A stretch of 50,855 nucleotides of DNA from Desulfobacteraceae bacterium (GTDB taxonomy: Bacteria; Desulfobacterota; Desulfobacteria; Desulfobacterales; Desulfobacteraceae), in contig JAAEMK010000014.1 of the NCBI GenBank assembly GCA_024225635.1, positions 1 through 50,855 on the forward strand. The letters run 5' to 3'. A program made the position numbers and the translations under genes. The notes under the pieces were generated by a model that was not told the origin of the DNA, made no database searches, and worked only from the letters and a program-made list of their open reading frames with translations. The first letter of the stretch is position 1; each line of letters begins with the position of its first letter. Positions 6,701-15,473 of this stretch are shown piece by piece.

Positions 6701-8407
6701 ATGTCCAAACGTATAATCATCATCGGAGCCGTGGCCCTTGGTCCCAAGGTTGCCTGCAGGTTGAGACGGATCGACCCGGACGCAACCATAACCCTCATTG
6801 ACCGAGACAGCCTCATCTCCTACGGCGGCTGCGGCATTCCCTACTATGTGGGCGGTGATGTTGCCGATCTCGAGGGCCTCTATTCCACCATTGCCCATGC
6901 AGTGAGGGACGAAACCTTCTTCAGAAAGGTCAAGGGAGTGGATGTGGTCACCCAGGCCGAGGCCGTTGCCATCGACCGCAGGGAGAAGCGCCTCACCATC
7001 CGCCACCTCCAGGAGGACCGGGAGGAGGAACTCGAGTATGACAAGCTTGTCATCGCAACCGGCGCAACCCCCATGCGTCCTCCCTTCCCGGGGGTCAACC
7101 TTCCCAATGTCTATCCGGTATCCAACCTTCACCAGGCCAAGGCGATCAAGGACATGATCTCAAAGGGCGAGGTGGAGAATGCCGTTGTCATTGGCGCCGG
7201 GGCCATCGGCATCGAGATGGCCGAGGCCCTCACCGATCTCTGGGCGGTTGAGACCACCATCGTTGAGATGGCCGACCGCATCCTGCCCCAGGCCCTTGGC
7301 AGAAACATCGCACGGATTGCCGAAAAGCAGCTCCGGGACAACGATGTCAAACTCCTGATCGGGGAAAAAGTTCTCAAGATCAACGGCTCTGAAGAGACCG
7401 GGGTTGAATCGGTGGAAACAACCGCGGGCACCCTGCCCTGCCAGCTGGTGATCCTGGCCACGGGCGTAAGACCCAACTCGGAGATTGCGAAAGAGGCGGG
7501 CCTTGCCCTTGGCAAAGCCGGGGGAATCCTTGTTGACAACTGCATGCGCACCACCGATCCCGACATATATGCCGGCGGCGACTGCGTTGAGGTGATGAAT
7601 CTTGTCAACGGCCAGACCATTCTCATGCCCCTGGGCAGCCTTGCCAACCGCCAGGGACGCATCATCGCTTCCAACATCAACGGTGCCTGCGAGCAATTCA
7701 AGGGCACGGTGGGCACCTTCTGCATCAAGATGTTCGAGATGGGATTCGCCACGGCAGGCCTCACCTTTGACCAGGCAAAGGCCGCTGGATTCGACCCGGT
7801 ATATGCAACGGTCGCCCAGTCGGACAGGGCCCATTTCTACCCGGATTCGGAGTTCATGTTCATGGAACTCATCGCCGACAGAAGAACCCGGCGGGTCCTT
7901 GGCGTGGAAGCCGCGGGTCCCCAGGGAGACGCGGTCAAGGCCAGGGTGGATGCAGTAGCGCCCCTGTTCCAGTACAAGGCCGATGTCGCCGACATCTGCA
8001 CCCTGGAGGCAGGCTACTCACCGCCATACGCTTCGGCCATGGATATCGTCAACAATGCGGGCAACGCCCTGGACAACGTCTTGAACGGTACCCACAAACC
8101 CATTGACGCCATCGAGTTCGTCCAACGGTTTGAAAACAAAGAGATCCGGGTGCTGGATGTCAGGAGCCAGATCCAGGCCGATCCCTTTGTCGAGAAATTC
8201 GGCGACCGCTGGATCAGCATCCCCCAGGATGAGCTGAGAAAGAGGATCGATGAGTTGCCAAAGGACGAGGAACTCTGCCTGATCTGCGGATCCGGTCCCA
8301 GGTCCTACGAGGCCCAGATCGTCCTTGCAGGCCACGGCATCACCCAAACACGAAACATCCAGGGCGGATACGGCATGGTCATCGCCACCCATCCCCCCCT
8401 GGTCTAA
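6701..8407 (+). CDS. CoA-disulfide/polysulfide reductase with C-terminal rhodanese domain
   Basis: A 568-residue flavoprotein of the CoADR-Rhd type. It has an FAD-binding N-terminus (RIIIIGAVALGPKVACRLR), the active-site Cys in YGGCGIPYY (residue 44), a second Rossmann motif VVIGAGAIGIEMAEAL for NAD(P)H, ATGVRPN, the FAD signature DIYAGGDC, and a dimerisation domain. The last 110 residues form a rhodanese domain with loop CGSGPRS, whose Cys is about residue 529, with another Cys three residues earlier. Characterised relatives reduce CoA disulfide, CoA persulfide and polysulfide with NAD(P)H and release sulfide. The first glycine motif is GAVALG rather than the common GGVAGG. A strong site, AGGAGAAAC, precedes ATG. 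It is cotranscribed or coregulated with the TusA-like gene under the sigma-54 promoter, and ends at a strong hairpin. Confidence 0.9.
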   Translation: MSKRIIIIGAVALGPKVACRLRRIDPDATITLIDRDSLISYGGCGIPYYVGGDVADLEGLYSTIAHAVRDETFFRKVKGVDVVTQAEAVAIDRREKRLTIRHLQEDREEELEYDKLVIATGATPMRPPFPGVNLPNVYPVSNLHQAKAIKDMISKGEVENAVVIGAGAIGIEMAEALTDLWAVETTIVEMADRILPQALGRNIARIAEKQLRDNDVKLLIGEKVLKINGSEETGVESVETTAGTLPCQLVILATGVRPNSEIAKEAGLALGKAGGILVDNCMRTTDPDIYAGGDCVEVMNLVNGQTILMPLGSLANRQGRIIASNINGACEQFKGTVGTFCIKMFEMGFATAGLTFDQAKAAGFDPVYATVAQSDRAHFYPDSEFMFMELIADRRTRRVLGVEAAGPQGDAVKARVDAVAPLFQYKADVADICTLEAGYSPPYASAMDIVNNAGNALDNVLNGTHKPIDAIEFVQRFENKEIRVLDVRSQIQADPFVEKFGDRWISIPQDELRKRIDELPKDEELCLICGSGPRSYEAQIVLAGHGITQTRNIQGGYGMVIATHPPLV

Positions 8408-8421
8408 CCCTCCTTTTTTTT

Positions 8422-8450
8422 GGTGCGGCAGGAGAAACGCCTGCCGCACC
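8422..8450 (+). terminator. Hairpin terminator after CoADR gene
   Basis: GGTGCGGCAGG and CCTGCCGCACC form a perfect 11-bp stem around AGAAACG, 14 bp after the stop codon. Only a weak T-stretch follows on this strand. Confidence 0.6.
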
Positions 8451-8703
8451 CCCCTTTCACACATTTTCTCCACGACAAAGCAATCCGTTGATTTTTTTCT
8501 TAAAAAATGTGATTCTGCTTTCCATAAAATCAGCGTCGCCCCAATAAAACAACGGCACAGGCAAGAAGAAGGCCTCTCCAGGCTAAACCTTTTCCAGAGA
8601 CCTGCCGAAAGAGTAACACAGAACGGGGATAAATTCTTGACAAAGGCCTTTTCATTATAACCTTGTCAAAAGGAACAAACACTATTTTAAGGAGAATGCT
8701 ATA

Positions 8704-9099
8704 ATGCTGTTAAAACTGTTTCTTTGCTTTACACTTATCCCCGTTGTGGAGCTCTACCTGCTTATCAAGGTGGGAGCCGTCCTGGGAAGCTTCAACACCA
8801 TACTTCTGGTCATCGCCACCGGCTTTTTCGGCGCGTGGCTCGCAAGGATGGAGGGAATGAACACAATGTTCAAGGTAAGGGCCAGCCTTCAACAGGGTTC
8901 CATGCCTGCCGAAGAGCTCCTGGACGCCCTGATCATCTTTGTTGCAGGCGTGGTTCTGATCACCCCGGGACTGTTGACGGACCTGTCGGGACTGTTGCTG
9001 CTCTGGCCCGTAACCCGTAACGCCTTTAAGCGAATCCTGCGTCAGAAATTGAACGAAATGAATGCCAGGGGCAGCATCAACATCACCCGTTTCCATTGA
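8704..9099 (+). CDS. fxsA: FxsA-family membrane protein
   Basis: A 131-residue integral membrane protein with the FxsA layout: first helix LLKLFLCFTLIPVVELYLLIKVG, second helix TILLVIATGFFGAWLAR, a cytoplasmic segment, and two C-terminal helices (LDALIIFVAGVVLITPGLLTD and LSGLLLLWPVTR). The PGLLTD motif between the last helices is characteristic. FxsA overexpression in E. coli relieves phage T7 exclusion by F; its normal role is unknown. AAGGAG lies 9 nt before the ATG. It starts a three-gene run with a nitroreductase (19-bp gap) and an HDOD gene. Confidence 0.9.
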   Translation: MLLKLFLCFTLIPVVELYLLIKVGAVLGSFNTILLVIATGFFGAWLARMEGMNTMFKVRASLQQGSMPAEELLDALIIFVAGVVLITPGLLTDLSGLLLLWPVTRNAFKRILRQKLNEMNARGSINITRFH

Positions 9100-9118
9100 C
9101 CAGTATTAAGGAAAACCT

Positions 9119-9646
9119 ATGTTCTTTGATTTGATCGAAAAGCGACGAAGCATACGAAAATTCAAGCCTGTTCCAGTTGAACCCTCAAAGGTTGACAAAC
9201 TCATTGAAACGGCACTGAGATCCCCCTCCTCCAGGGGGTTCAATCCCTGGCAATTTGTCGTGGTTGACCAACCCGAAATCCTGGAACAGCTCTCAACGGC
9301 CAAGCCCCACGGCGGCGCGTTTCTCAAGAATGCCCCCCTGGGAATCGTGGTGGTTGCGGACCCTGAAAAATGCGACGTCTGGGTGGAAGACTGCTCCATC
9401 GCCTCCATCCTCATCCAGCTTGCGGCCCAGGCCCTTGGCCTCGGGAGCTGCTGGGTGCAGATACGCCGCAGGGAACACAACGAGACCATGAGCGCGGAAG
9501 ACCATATCAAAGAACTCCTGTCAATTCCCGACGCCCTCAGGGTGGAATCCGTCATCGCCATCGGCTACCCCGATGAAACAAAAGCCCCCCACCCGGCCCA
9601 CACCCTTCAAACGGAAAAGATTCACATAAACCGCTATGGAAACTAA
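9119..9646 (+). CDS. Nitroreductase-family FMN protein
   Basis: A 175-residue nitroreductase-fold protein with FMN-binding start KRRSIRKFKPVPVE, RSPSSRGFNPWQFVVV (substrate/FMN loop), and ALGLGSCWVQ. Family members reduce nitro groups, quinones or flavins with NAD(P)H as homodimers. The C-terminus is short, without an added ferredoxin or CoF420 domain. The physiological substrate cannot be predicted. Its last 11 bp overlap the start of the HDOD gene, so the two are probably translated together. Confidence 0.85.
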   Translation: MFFDLIEKRRSIRKFKPVPVEPSKVDKLIETALRSPSSRGFNPWQFVVVDQPEILEQLSTAKPHGGAFLKNAPLGIVVVADPEKCDVWVEDCSIASILIQLAAQALGLGSCWVQIRRREHNETMSAEDHIKELLSIPDALRVESVIAIGYPDETKAPHPAHTLQTEKIHINRYGN

Positions 9647-10523
9647 AGAGACAACCGATGTGAAGGAGAGAATCATCCGGCTGGTGAAGAGCCACGATAC
9701 CGAGCTTCCCACGCTTCCTGTCATTGTGAACTCCATTCTCTCGGCTGCGTCCGATGCCAAGACCTCCACCGAAGACCTGGCCGCTATCATCACCAATGAC
9801 CAGGGCGTCACCAACAAGCTGCTGCGGCTTGCCAACTCGGTCTACTACGGGCAGCGAACACGGGTGGACACCATCAAGCGGGCCATCACGGTGATCGGCT
9901 TTGACGAGGTGGTCGGCATCACCCTCGGCATGAACGTCCTGTCCGCCTTTGCGGACCAGTCGTCAGGCCTTCCCCTGGACATGAAAGCATTATGGATCCA
10001 CTCCATCGGGTGCGCCACGGCGGCAAAGGAGATCGCCACCCGTACCAACCCGGCCATTGCAAAAAAGATCTTTATCCCGGGCCTCCTCCACGACATGGGA
10101 AAAGTGATCTTATCCATCTACTTCAGGGATGAGTACAAAAAGGTCAGGGAATCGGCCATGGAAGGTCGAAAGACCTTGTACAAAATCGAACCCGCCACCT
10201 TTAGAATGAACCATGCGGTCCTGTCGGGCCTTCTCATGAAGCGATGGCGATTTCCCGACAGCATCCTCTATCCATGCAGGTTTCACCACAACCCGGATGC
10301 CTGCCCGGCGGAGTTCCGTCACCAGGCCCTGATCGTCAACATGGCCGACTATCTCTGCCACAAGGCCCACATCGGCCACAGCGGCAACCCCGTGCCCGTG
10401 GCGGTGGTCAGCGCCGCCCAGAAAACAGGCCTCAACCATGCCGCCCTGCGGCTGGTCGTCGAGATGCTGAGAAAGAAAGAGGATCAGATCAAAGAATTTT
10501 TCGAAATCACCACCGACTTTTAA
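9636..10523 (+). CDS. HDOD domain signalling protein
   Basis: A 295-residue protein made almost wholly of one HDOD domain (about residues 15-215). Recognisable parts are LPTLPVIVNSILSAASD, the LAAIITNDQGVTNKLLRLANS region, TIKRAITVIGFDEV, and LLHDMGKVILS. HDOD proteins resemble HD phosphodiesterases but usually lack the full metal site and act as scaffolds or regulators in signalling. The start ATG lies inside the nitroreductase gene. The stop codon shares the tetranucleotide TTAA with the stop of the convergent YihY gene, so the two genes meet with no spacer. Confidence 0.85.
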   Translation: METKETTDVKERIIRLVKSHDTELPTLPVIVNSILSAASDAKTSTEDLAAIITNDQGVTNKLLRLANSVYYGQRTRVDTIKRAITVIGFDEVVGITLGMNVLSAFADQSSGLPLDMKALWIHSIGCATAAKEIATRTNPAIAKKIFIPGLLHDMGKVILSIYFRDEYKKVRESAMEGRKTLYKIEPATFRMNHAVLSGLLMKRWRFPDSILYPCRFHHNPDACPAEFRHQALIVNMADYLCHKAHIGHSGNPVPVAVVSAAQKTGLNHAALRLVVEMLRKKEDQIKEFFEITTDF

Positions 10524-11869
10524 ATATCCTTTAGACGGCGCTCTGCATGGGATCTTGCGGCCACCTGGGCAAAGGCATCCACGGCATCCGAGAGCGCCTC
10601 AAACTCCATGGTTCCGGGAACAGACAACTGGCTGCCCCCCCGCTCCTCCATGGCCTTGACAACGGTCATCACGGTCAGGGAATCGATATCCCTGGCCGGC
10701 TGAAACCGTGGTCCGGACCGGGTCGTCACCTCGGAGAGGATGTTACACTCAACAAGCTCCGTCAACAGCATCCGCACCACCCGCAACGGGATTTCCAGGG
10801 CGGTTGAGATCTCGCTGTCCGAAAGGGAAGGCTCCGCCCGGGCAAACCGCTGAACGCAGACAAGGGCGATCCGGAGGGACAGGATCTTACGGGTTCGGAA
10901 GCTTAACTCTTCATACCCCCCCTCCTTTGGGTCGATGATGAACCTGCGGCTCTCCCAGGCAAAGGCGATCTCCCCCCCCACAAGCAGAAGAATCCAGCTT
11001 GCCTGGAGCCAGAGAAGAAACAGGGGAAGGGCCGCAAAACTTCCGTATATGGCGTTGTAGTGGGACACCCCCACCTGGAAGTGGATATAAATCACCTGGC
11101 CCAGCTGATACACGGTTCCCGCCATGACAGCCCCCACAAGGGCCGCCTTGATCTCCACCTTTTTATTGGGGATGAACACGTATAGAAAAAAGAAGAGCAG
11201 CCAGACGGTGCAAAAGGGAAGAAGCTTCAAGCAGAACGAAACCAGGATTTCTAAAATGATCGGCGCCCCAACGGCTTCAAAGAACCGGGTCAGCCCGGTG
11301 GAAACGAACACGGTAAAACTTCCCGATAAGATGAGCAGCAACGGCGCTGTAAAAAGCAGGGCGATATAGTCGCTGAACTTCCGGACCAGGGTACGGCTAT
11401 CCTTGACCCACCAGATGGCGTTGAACGCCTCTTCCATGTGCCCGAGCATCTTGACCACGGCCCAGACAAGAAAAATCACCCCCACCGCCGCCATCACCCC
11501 GCCCCGTGTCTCTGCCAGGATCTTTCCGGCAAAATCGATAATCTTAAGTGCCGCCTCTTCCTGGCCGGCAAGCCTTGCCAGAAGCTCTTTCTCGAGCACC
11601 TTCTCAAACCCGAACCCTTTGGCAATGCCAAAGGCCATGGCCATCACCGGAACGATGGAAAGCAGGGTGTAAAAAGTGAGGGCCGACGCCCTGAGCATGC
11701 AGTTGTCCTCTTTAAAGCCCCTGGCGGCAACCAAAACACTGCTCCAGGCCTTTTTTCCCCACCTGTCCAGGACCGCCCTGAAGCGCACCGGGTCCGATAC
11801 CAGGGCGACAAGGGCGGACAAACCTCCCCCGTCCAGGCTGTTATTTGCCCTGCCCCCCAGCCGGTTCAT
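10520..11869 (-). CDS. YihY/BrkB-family membrane protein with C-terminal winged-helix-like domain
   Basis: A 449-residue protein. The YihY core (about 40-320) has six membrane helices and family motifs CMLRASALTFYTLLSIVPVMA, FNAIWWVKDSRTLVRKFSDY, LPLFLLWLQASWILLLVGGEIAFA. The C-terminal 120 residues are soluble and look like a winged helix (SEISTALEIPLRVVRMLLTELVECNIL), an extension seen in many YihY homologues. The family was once annotated as RNase BN; its function is unknown, possibly envelope-related. It overlaps the upstream epimerase by 4 bp (ATGA), so the two are translationally coupled. Confidence 0.85.
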   Translation of the reverse strand: MNRLGGRANNSLDGGGLSALVALVSDPVRFRAVLDRWGKKAWSSVLVAARGFKEDNCMLRASALTFYTLLSIVPVMAMAFGIAKGFGFEKVLEKELLARLAGQEEAALKIIDFAGKILAETRGGVMAAVGVIFLVWAVVKMLGHMEEAFNAIWWVKDSRTLVRKFSDYIALLFTAPLLLILSGSFTVFVSTGLTRFFEAVGAPIILEILVSFCLKLLPFCTVWLLFFFLYVFIPNKKVEIKAALVGAVMAGTVYQLGQVIYIHFQVGVSHYNAIYGSFAALPLFLLWLQASWILLLVGGEIAFAWESRRFIIDPKEGGYEELSFRTRKILSLRIALVCVQRFARAEPSLSDSEISTALEIPLRVVRMLLTELVECNILSEVTTRSGPRFQPARDIDSLTVMTVVKAMEERGGSQLSVPGTMEFEALSDAVDAFAQVAARSHAERRLKDI

Positions 11870-12894
11870 TGGGGTTCACTTTCGTTGAGCCATTGCCTGA
11901 GACGGCTCAACCCCTCCCGGGTCGAAACCACGGGAACGTAACCAAGGTCCTGTTTCGCCCTTGAGATGTCAAACCAGTGGGCGGTGGCAAGCTCCTTTGC
12001 CGCAAACCCTGTCATGGGAGGCTCCTTTTGAATGCCGAAGAGCCTGTAGACGGACTCGAAAAAACGGCCGGCAAGAAAGGCCGCGCGGGCGGAGACCCGT
12101 CCCTTGACCGGAGGCAGGCCGGCCGCAGCCAGGAAACTGTTCACCATCTCCCACAGGGGAACGGGGTCGTCCTGGCTGATGAAGTAGGTATTTCCAGACA
12201 GGTTCGGGTCCCGTTTCAGGGAGTCACGGGCAAGGAGGTGGGCGTGGGCCGCATTGTCCACGTAGATGGTGTCCACCAGATTGGTTCCGTCGCCAACCTG
12301 TTTGAGCCGCCCTGCCCGCTTGATGATCCCGGGAACAAGATGGTTGTCTTCCGGCCCCCAGATCAGGTGGGGCCTCAGGATGATGGCTTGAACACCGTCG
12401 GCGGCGGCCTCGATTACGAGCTTTTCCGCCATGGCCTTGGTTTCGGGATAGGGGGCATGGAATTGTTCCGGATAGGGGGCCGATTCGTCGGCACCCTCCA
12501 TGTGGTTTCCGTCAAACACCACGCTGGGGGAACTTGTGTGAACAAGCCTTGCCACCCGGTTGGCCCTGCAGGCGTTGATCACATTCCGGGTGCCGGTTAC
12601 GTTTGCCCTGAAATATCCGTCAAACGCTCCCCATATCCCGGGTTTCGCCGCCACATGGAATACGGTGTCCACCCCCCGCAAGGCACGGTTCACCGCTTCG
12701 GGATCCGCAAGATCCCCCTGGATCTGTTCCACCCCCAACCGGTCCAGGTCATCATAGAAGCTCCTGGAAAAACTTGTGACCCGGTCGCCGCCCTCCTTCA
12801 GCTGTTTTACAATGGCCTTGCCCAGGAAGCCGCCGCCCCCGGTCACAAGCACCTTTTCGTTTTTTGTATGGTTCATAATGACCGCTTCACGCAT
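11866..12894 (-). CDS. NAD(P)-dependent epimerase/3-beta-HSD-type short-chain dehydrogenase
   Basis: A member of the extended short-chain dehydrogenase family of about 340 residues. It has the nucleotide-binding motif TGGGGFLGKAIV, GDLADPEAVNRAL, the VDTVFHVAA turn, HTSSPSVVF with the catalytic Ser, and YPETKAMAEK with Tyr and Lys. The sequence style is that of sterol/hydroxysteroid dehydrogenase or nucleoside-diphosphate-sugar epimerase-like proteins; hopanoid, isoprenoid or 2-oxoacyl substrates are possible but not shown. The start is uncertain: GTG 12933, ATG 12894 and ATG 12876 are all in frame and none has an ideal ribosome binding site. It overlaps the downstream YihY gene by 4 bp. Confidence 0.8.
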   Translation of the reverse strand: MREAVIMNHTKNEKVLVTGGGGFLGKAIVKQLKEGGDRVTSFSRSFYDDLDRLGVEQIQGDLADPEAVNRALRGVDTVFHVAAKPGIWGAFDGYFRANVTGTRNVINACRANRVARLVHTSSPSVVFDGNHMEGADESAPYPEQFHAPYPETKAMAEKLVIEAAADGVQAIILRPHLIWGPEDNHLVPGIIKRAGRLKQVGDGTNLVDTIYVDNAAHAHLLARDSLKRDPNLSGNTYFISQDDPVPLWEMVNSFLAAAGLPPVKGRVSARAAFLAGRFFESVYRLFGIQKEPPMTGFAAKELATAHWFDISRAKQDLGYVPVVSTREGLSRLRQWLNESEPQ

Positions 12895-13004
12895 CCTTGT
12901 ATTATTGTTTATGGGATAGATACACTCAATCACAAAAACAACAGGGTTTCAAAACCTTTTTTGAAAAAAAGTTCAAAGGATCTGCAAAAAAGCAAAATTT
13001 TCCC

Positions 13005-13033
13005 TTGACATAAACTCCGTATCCGGGTAAAAA
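13005..13033 (+). promoter_or_regulatory. Promoter of tRNA-Gly
   Basis: TTGACA (13005-13010), a 17-bp spacer, then TAAAAA (13028-13033). The predicted transcription start is about a dozen bases before the tRNA. Confidence 0.6.
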
Positions 13034-13052
13034 GGCCGAGTTGTTTAGCTGA

Positions 13053-13127
13053 GCGGGAATAACTCAGTGGTAGAGTGCGACCTTGCCAAGGTCGAAGTCG
13101 CGGGTTCAAATCCCGTTTCCCGCTCCA
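13053..13127 (+). tRNA. tRNA-Gly (GCC)
   Basis: Acceptor arms GCGGGAA (13053-13059) and TTCCCGC (13117-13123) pair fully. The anticodon stem CGACC/GGTCG encloses TTGCCAA, giving anticodon GCC at 13085-13087. The T-loop GTTCAAATC is present and CCA is encoded (13125-13127). Confidence 0.97.
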
Positions 13128-13228
13128 AAACAATCCCCCTTCCTTGAAATTAAATCCAACACCTGTTACAGATGCCTTGACACCGGACACGATTCTATCA
13201 CCCTTTATCCATCAAAAGGAATATGAAT

Positions 13229-14725
13229 ATGTCACAACATTTTTTCGGCATCCATGACATCTTTGACAGAAACGCACGCCTGTTTCCGAACAAAATAGCA
13301 ACAACGGACCGCCACGGCACTTTGTCGTTCAAGGCCCTGTTTGACCGGGTCAACGCCCTTGCCGTTGGTCTTTCCGGCCTCGGCATCACAAAAAACGACA
13401 GGATCGCGGTTCTCTCCATGAACCGGAACGATTACCTGACCCTCTATGGCGGGGCGGCAGCCCTGGGAGCCATCGTCGTCCCCATAAACTGGCGCCTGTC
13501 GGACAGCGAAATCAACTACATTCTCAAGGATGCGGCCCCCAAACTCCTGGTTGTGGACTCAACCCAGGCCGACCGGTGTGATTTTACAGGCGACCAGGCC
13601 TGTTTTGACGAAGAAGGGCCCGGCGACGCCATACCGTTCCAGGCGCTTTTAAAAGAAGAAACCAAACCTTTTCCACCCGCAGGCAACGATGACCCCTTCT
13701 GCCTCATCTACACCGCAGCCGTCTCCGGCACCCCCAGGGGAGCCACCCTCTCCCACGGCAACATCATCTCAAGCAACCTCCAGACAGCCATCGCCATGGC
13801 CCTCACACAAAACGACATTTATTTAAACATGCTGCCCCTGTTTCACATCACCGGCATCAACCTTGCCTTTTCAGTGATGCAGATGGGAGGCGGCAACGTG
13901 GTGATGGAAAAATTCGATCCTGCCCGGGCCCTCACCCTGACAGAGAAAGAGAAAATCACCCTCATGGCAAGCTTTCCGCCGATTCTGACCACCCTGATGA
14001 ACACCCTGGAGACCACCCCGGCGGACCTCTCCTCCCTCAGGATCGTCACGGGCATCGACGCCCCCGAAACAATGCGCGCCTTTACCCAAAAAACCGGCAG
14101 CAGCTTCTGGGCCCTATACGGCCAGAGCGAAACATCGGGCTTCGCCACCCTTGGAAACAGTGCGGAACGCCCGGGATCGGCAGGAAGGGAGGGAGCCATA
14201 TCAAAGGTTGCAATTCTCGATGAAAATGATATGGAGTGTCCTGTCGACACGATCGGAGAGATCGGTGTCAGGGGCCCCCTGGTTTTCCAGGGTTTCTGGG
14301 CCTGGGACAAGGGAGACCTTGACCGGTCAAGCATCGCAAACGGGTGGCACCACACCGGAGACCTGGGACGGATTGATCCGGACGGATACCTCTGGTTTGA
14401 AGGGAGGAAGCCCGAAAAAGAGCTGATCAAACCCGGCGGCGAGAACGTCTACCCGGCCGAGGTCGAAGCCGTAATACAGGAGCATCCCGATATCAAGGAA
14501 TGCTGTGTCATCGGCGTCCCGGATCCAAAGTTCGGAGAGGCCGTAAAGGCCGTCTGCCTGAAGGGACCGGATTCACCGCTAACCGCGCCCGACCTGATCG
14601 AATTTGTGGGGGCAAGGATTGCCAGGTACAAAAAACCCGGCCATGTGGCCTTTGTGGAAACCCTTCCCAAAGACTCCCGGGGCAAGATCGACAGAAACCG
14701 GGTAAAAGCGCTCCACTCCACCTGA
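13229..14725 (+). CDS. Acyl-CoA ligase (AMP-forming), divergent P-loop
   Basis: A 498-residue adenylate-forming enzyme of the ANL superfamily: it activates a carboxylic acid as acyl-AMP and transfers it to CoA. Motifs seen are LYGQSETSG (A5), GWHHTGDLGRIDPDGYLWFEGRKPEKELIKPGGENVYPAEVE split over A7-A8, and the catalytic Lys in RGKIDRNR near the C-terminus. The phosphate loop reads YTAAVSGTPRGATLSH instead of the usual YTSGTTGxPKG, so Ser/Thr positions that hold ATP phosphates are altered, as in a subgroup of such ligases. Substrate chain length is unknown. ATG 13229 is preferred because AAGGA is 8 nt upstream; ATG 13223 would be only 2 nt away. Confidence 0.9.
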   Translation: MSQHFFGIHDIFDRNARLFPNKIATTDRHGTLSFKALFDRVNALAVGLSGLGITKNDRIAVLSMNRNDYLTLYGGAAALGAIVVPINWRLSDSEINYILKDAAPKLLVVDSTQADRCDFTGDQACFDEEGPGDAIPFQALLKEETKPFPPAGNDDPFCLIYTAAVSGTPRGATLSHGNIISSNLQTAIAMALTQNDIYLNMLPLFHITGINLAFSVMQMGGGNVVMEKFDPARALTLTEKEKITLMASFPPILTTLMNTLETTPADLSSLRIVTGIDAPETMRAFTQKTGSSFWALYGQSETSGFATLGNSAERPGSAGREGAISKVAILDENDMECPVDTIGEIGVRGPLVFQGFWAWDKGDLDRSSIANGWHHTGDLGRIDPDGYLWFEGRKPEKELIKPGGENVYPAEVEAVIQEHPDIKECCVIGVPDPKFGEAVKAVCLKGPDSPLTAPDLIEFVGARIARYKKPGHVAFVETLPKDSRGKIDRNRVKALHST

Positions 14726-14776
14726 AGGCCGGACCGGGGCGACCCAATTTGAATGTTTTAATAAAGGAGCTGCTTG

Positions 14777-15079
14777 TTGGCCGGAATACAGGAAATACTC
14801 ACACTACTTTTTATCATCATTGCCATTATCCTTGTTCCAAGGATGCTTCCCGGTGAAAAGAGGGGAACACGGAGCAAGAAAAAAAAGACCTGGCTGTCCG
14901 GCAAAATGCGCATCGGCATCACCCTGTCCGCCATGACTCCGCTGACAGCAGCTCTCCTGTTTAAGCCGTGGCAGCTCCACGACCTCGCAGGCTTCATTGC
15001 AGTGGGAATTGCTCCGGTTGCAGCAGGCTGGGCCATCTTCTGGATCGTTTCAGGATTTAAAAAACCGAACCGTGATTAG
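14777..15079 (+). CDS. Small membrane protein, unknown function
   Basis: About 100 residues, with a TTG start favoured by AAGGAG 7 nt upstream (a TTG three bases earlier is also possible). A hydrophobic N-terminal helix (ILTLLFIIIAIILVPRML) is followed by a basic stretch (KRGTRSKKKKT) and two further hydrophobic segments (MTPLTAALLFKPW and FIAVGIAPVAAGWAIFWIVSGF). I do not recognise the family. It follows the acyl-CoA ligase by 51 bp in the same direction. Confidence 0.6.
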   Translation: MAGIQEILTLLFIIIAIILVPRMLPGEKRGTRSKKKKTWLSGKMRIGITLSAMTPLTAALLFKPWQLHDLAGFIAVGIAPVAAGWAIFWIVSGFKKPNRD

Positions 15080-15101
15080 AAGTGAAAAAAAGGAAGGATT
15101 G

Positions 15102-15140
15102 AAAAAAAAGGCACTCCGTCCAGGGAGTAGACGGAGTGCC
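15102..15140 (-). terminator. Rho-independent terminator of first csp gene
   Basis: GGCACTCCGTC and GACGGAGTGCC form a perfect 11-bp stem around a 9-nt loop. On the minus strand it is followed by eight T residues. Confidence 0.9.
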
Positions 15141-15148
15141 AAAAATAA

Positions 15149-15349
15149 CTACTGCGCAGTTACATTGACTGCTGCAGGACCTTTTTGGCCATCTTCAATA
15201 TCAAAAGTCACCCGGTCGCCTTCGTTCAAAGACCGAAAGCCACTTGAGTTGATTCCTGAATGGTGGACGAATACGTCGGGACCATTTTCCTGCTCGATAA
15301 ATCCAAAACCTTTTGTGTCGTTAAACCACTTTACAATTCCTTCTGCCAT
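15149..15349 (-). CDS. Cold-shock protein (CspA family)
   Basis: A 66-residue OB-fold protein with both RNA-binding motifs: KGFGFIEQ (RNP1) and VFVHHSGI (RNP2). It starts [11 protein letters not shown] and has the usual CspA length. It binds single-stranded RNA/DNA and melts secondary structure. It shares most residues with the second copy at 29062-29262. The gene has a leader of about 118 nt, strong terminator, and a divergent DEAD-box helicase neighbour, a pairing that fits a cold-response or RNA-remodelling role. Confidence 0.95.
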   Translation of the reverse strand: MAEGIVKWFNDTKGFGFIEQENGPDVFVHHSGINSSGFRSLNEGDRVTFDIEDGQKGPAAVNVTAQ

Positions 15350-15421
15350 TGAGACAATCTCCTTGCAATATATATGTTAATAGTTCCATACTTAAGGTTT
15401 TTGCCACAGTGACAAATTAAA

Positions 15422-15446
15422 GAATCTCCCCCTTTAGAACGAAACC
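15422..15446 (-). promoter_or_regulatory. Leader element shared by both csp genes (copy 1)
   Basis: On the minus strand this 25-nt stretch begins GGTTTC, contains AAGG, and ends ATTC. It matches 16 of 25 positions with 29330-29354 in the leader of the second csp gene, at a similar distance (about 70 nt) from the start codon. Confidence 0.45.
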
Positions 15447-15473
15447 GATGCATCCTCCACGATGCCTTCTATA

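Noticed and set aside
8630-8665. Sigma-70 promoter for fxsA (TTGACA then TATAAC)
   Set aside because: The hexamers are only 13 bp apart, too close for a functional promoter.
11977-13008. Plus-strand open frame of 343 codons
   Set aside because: Antisense to the epimerase gene and rich in Gly, Pro and His; a shadow.
12930-13190. Minus-strand frame spanning the tRNA-Gly gene
   Set aside because: It reads through a complete tRNA on the other strand, which explains its apparent protein sequence.
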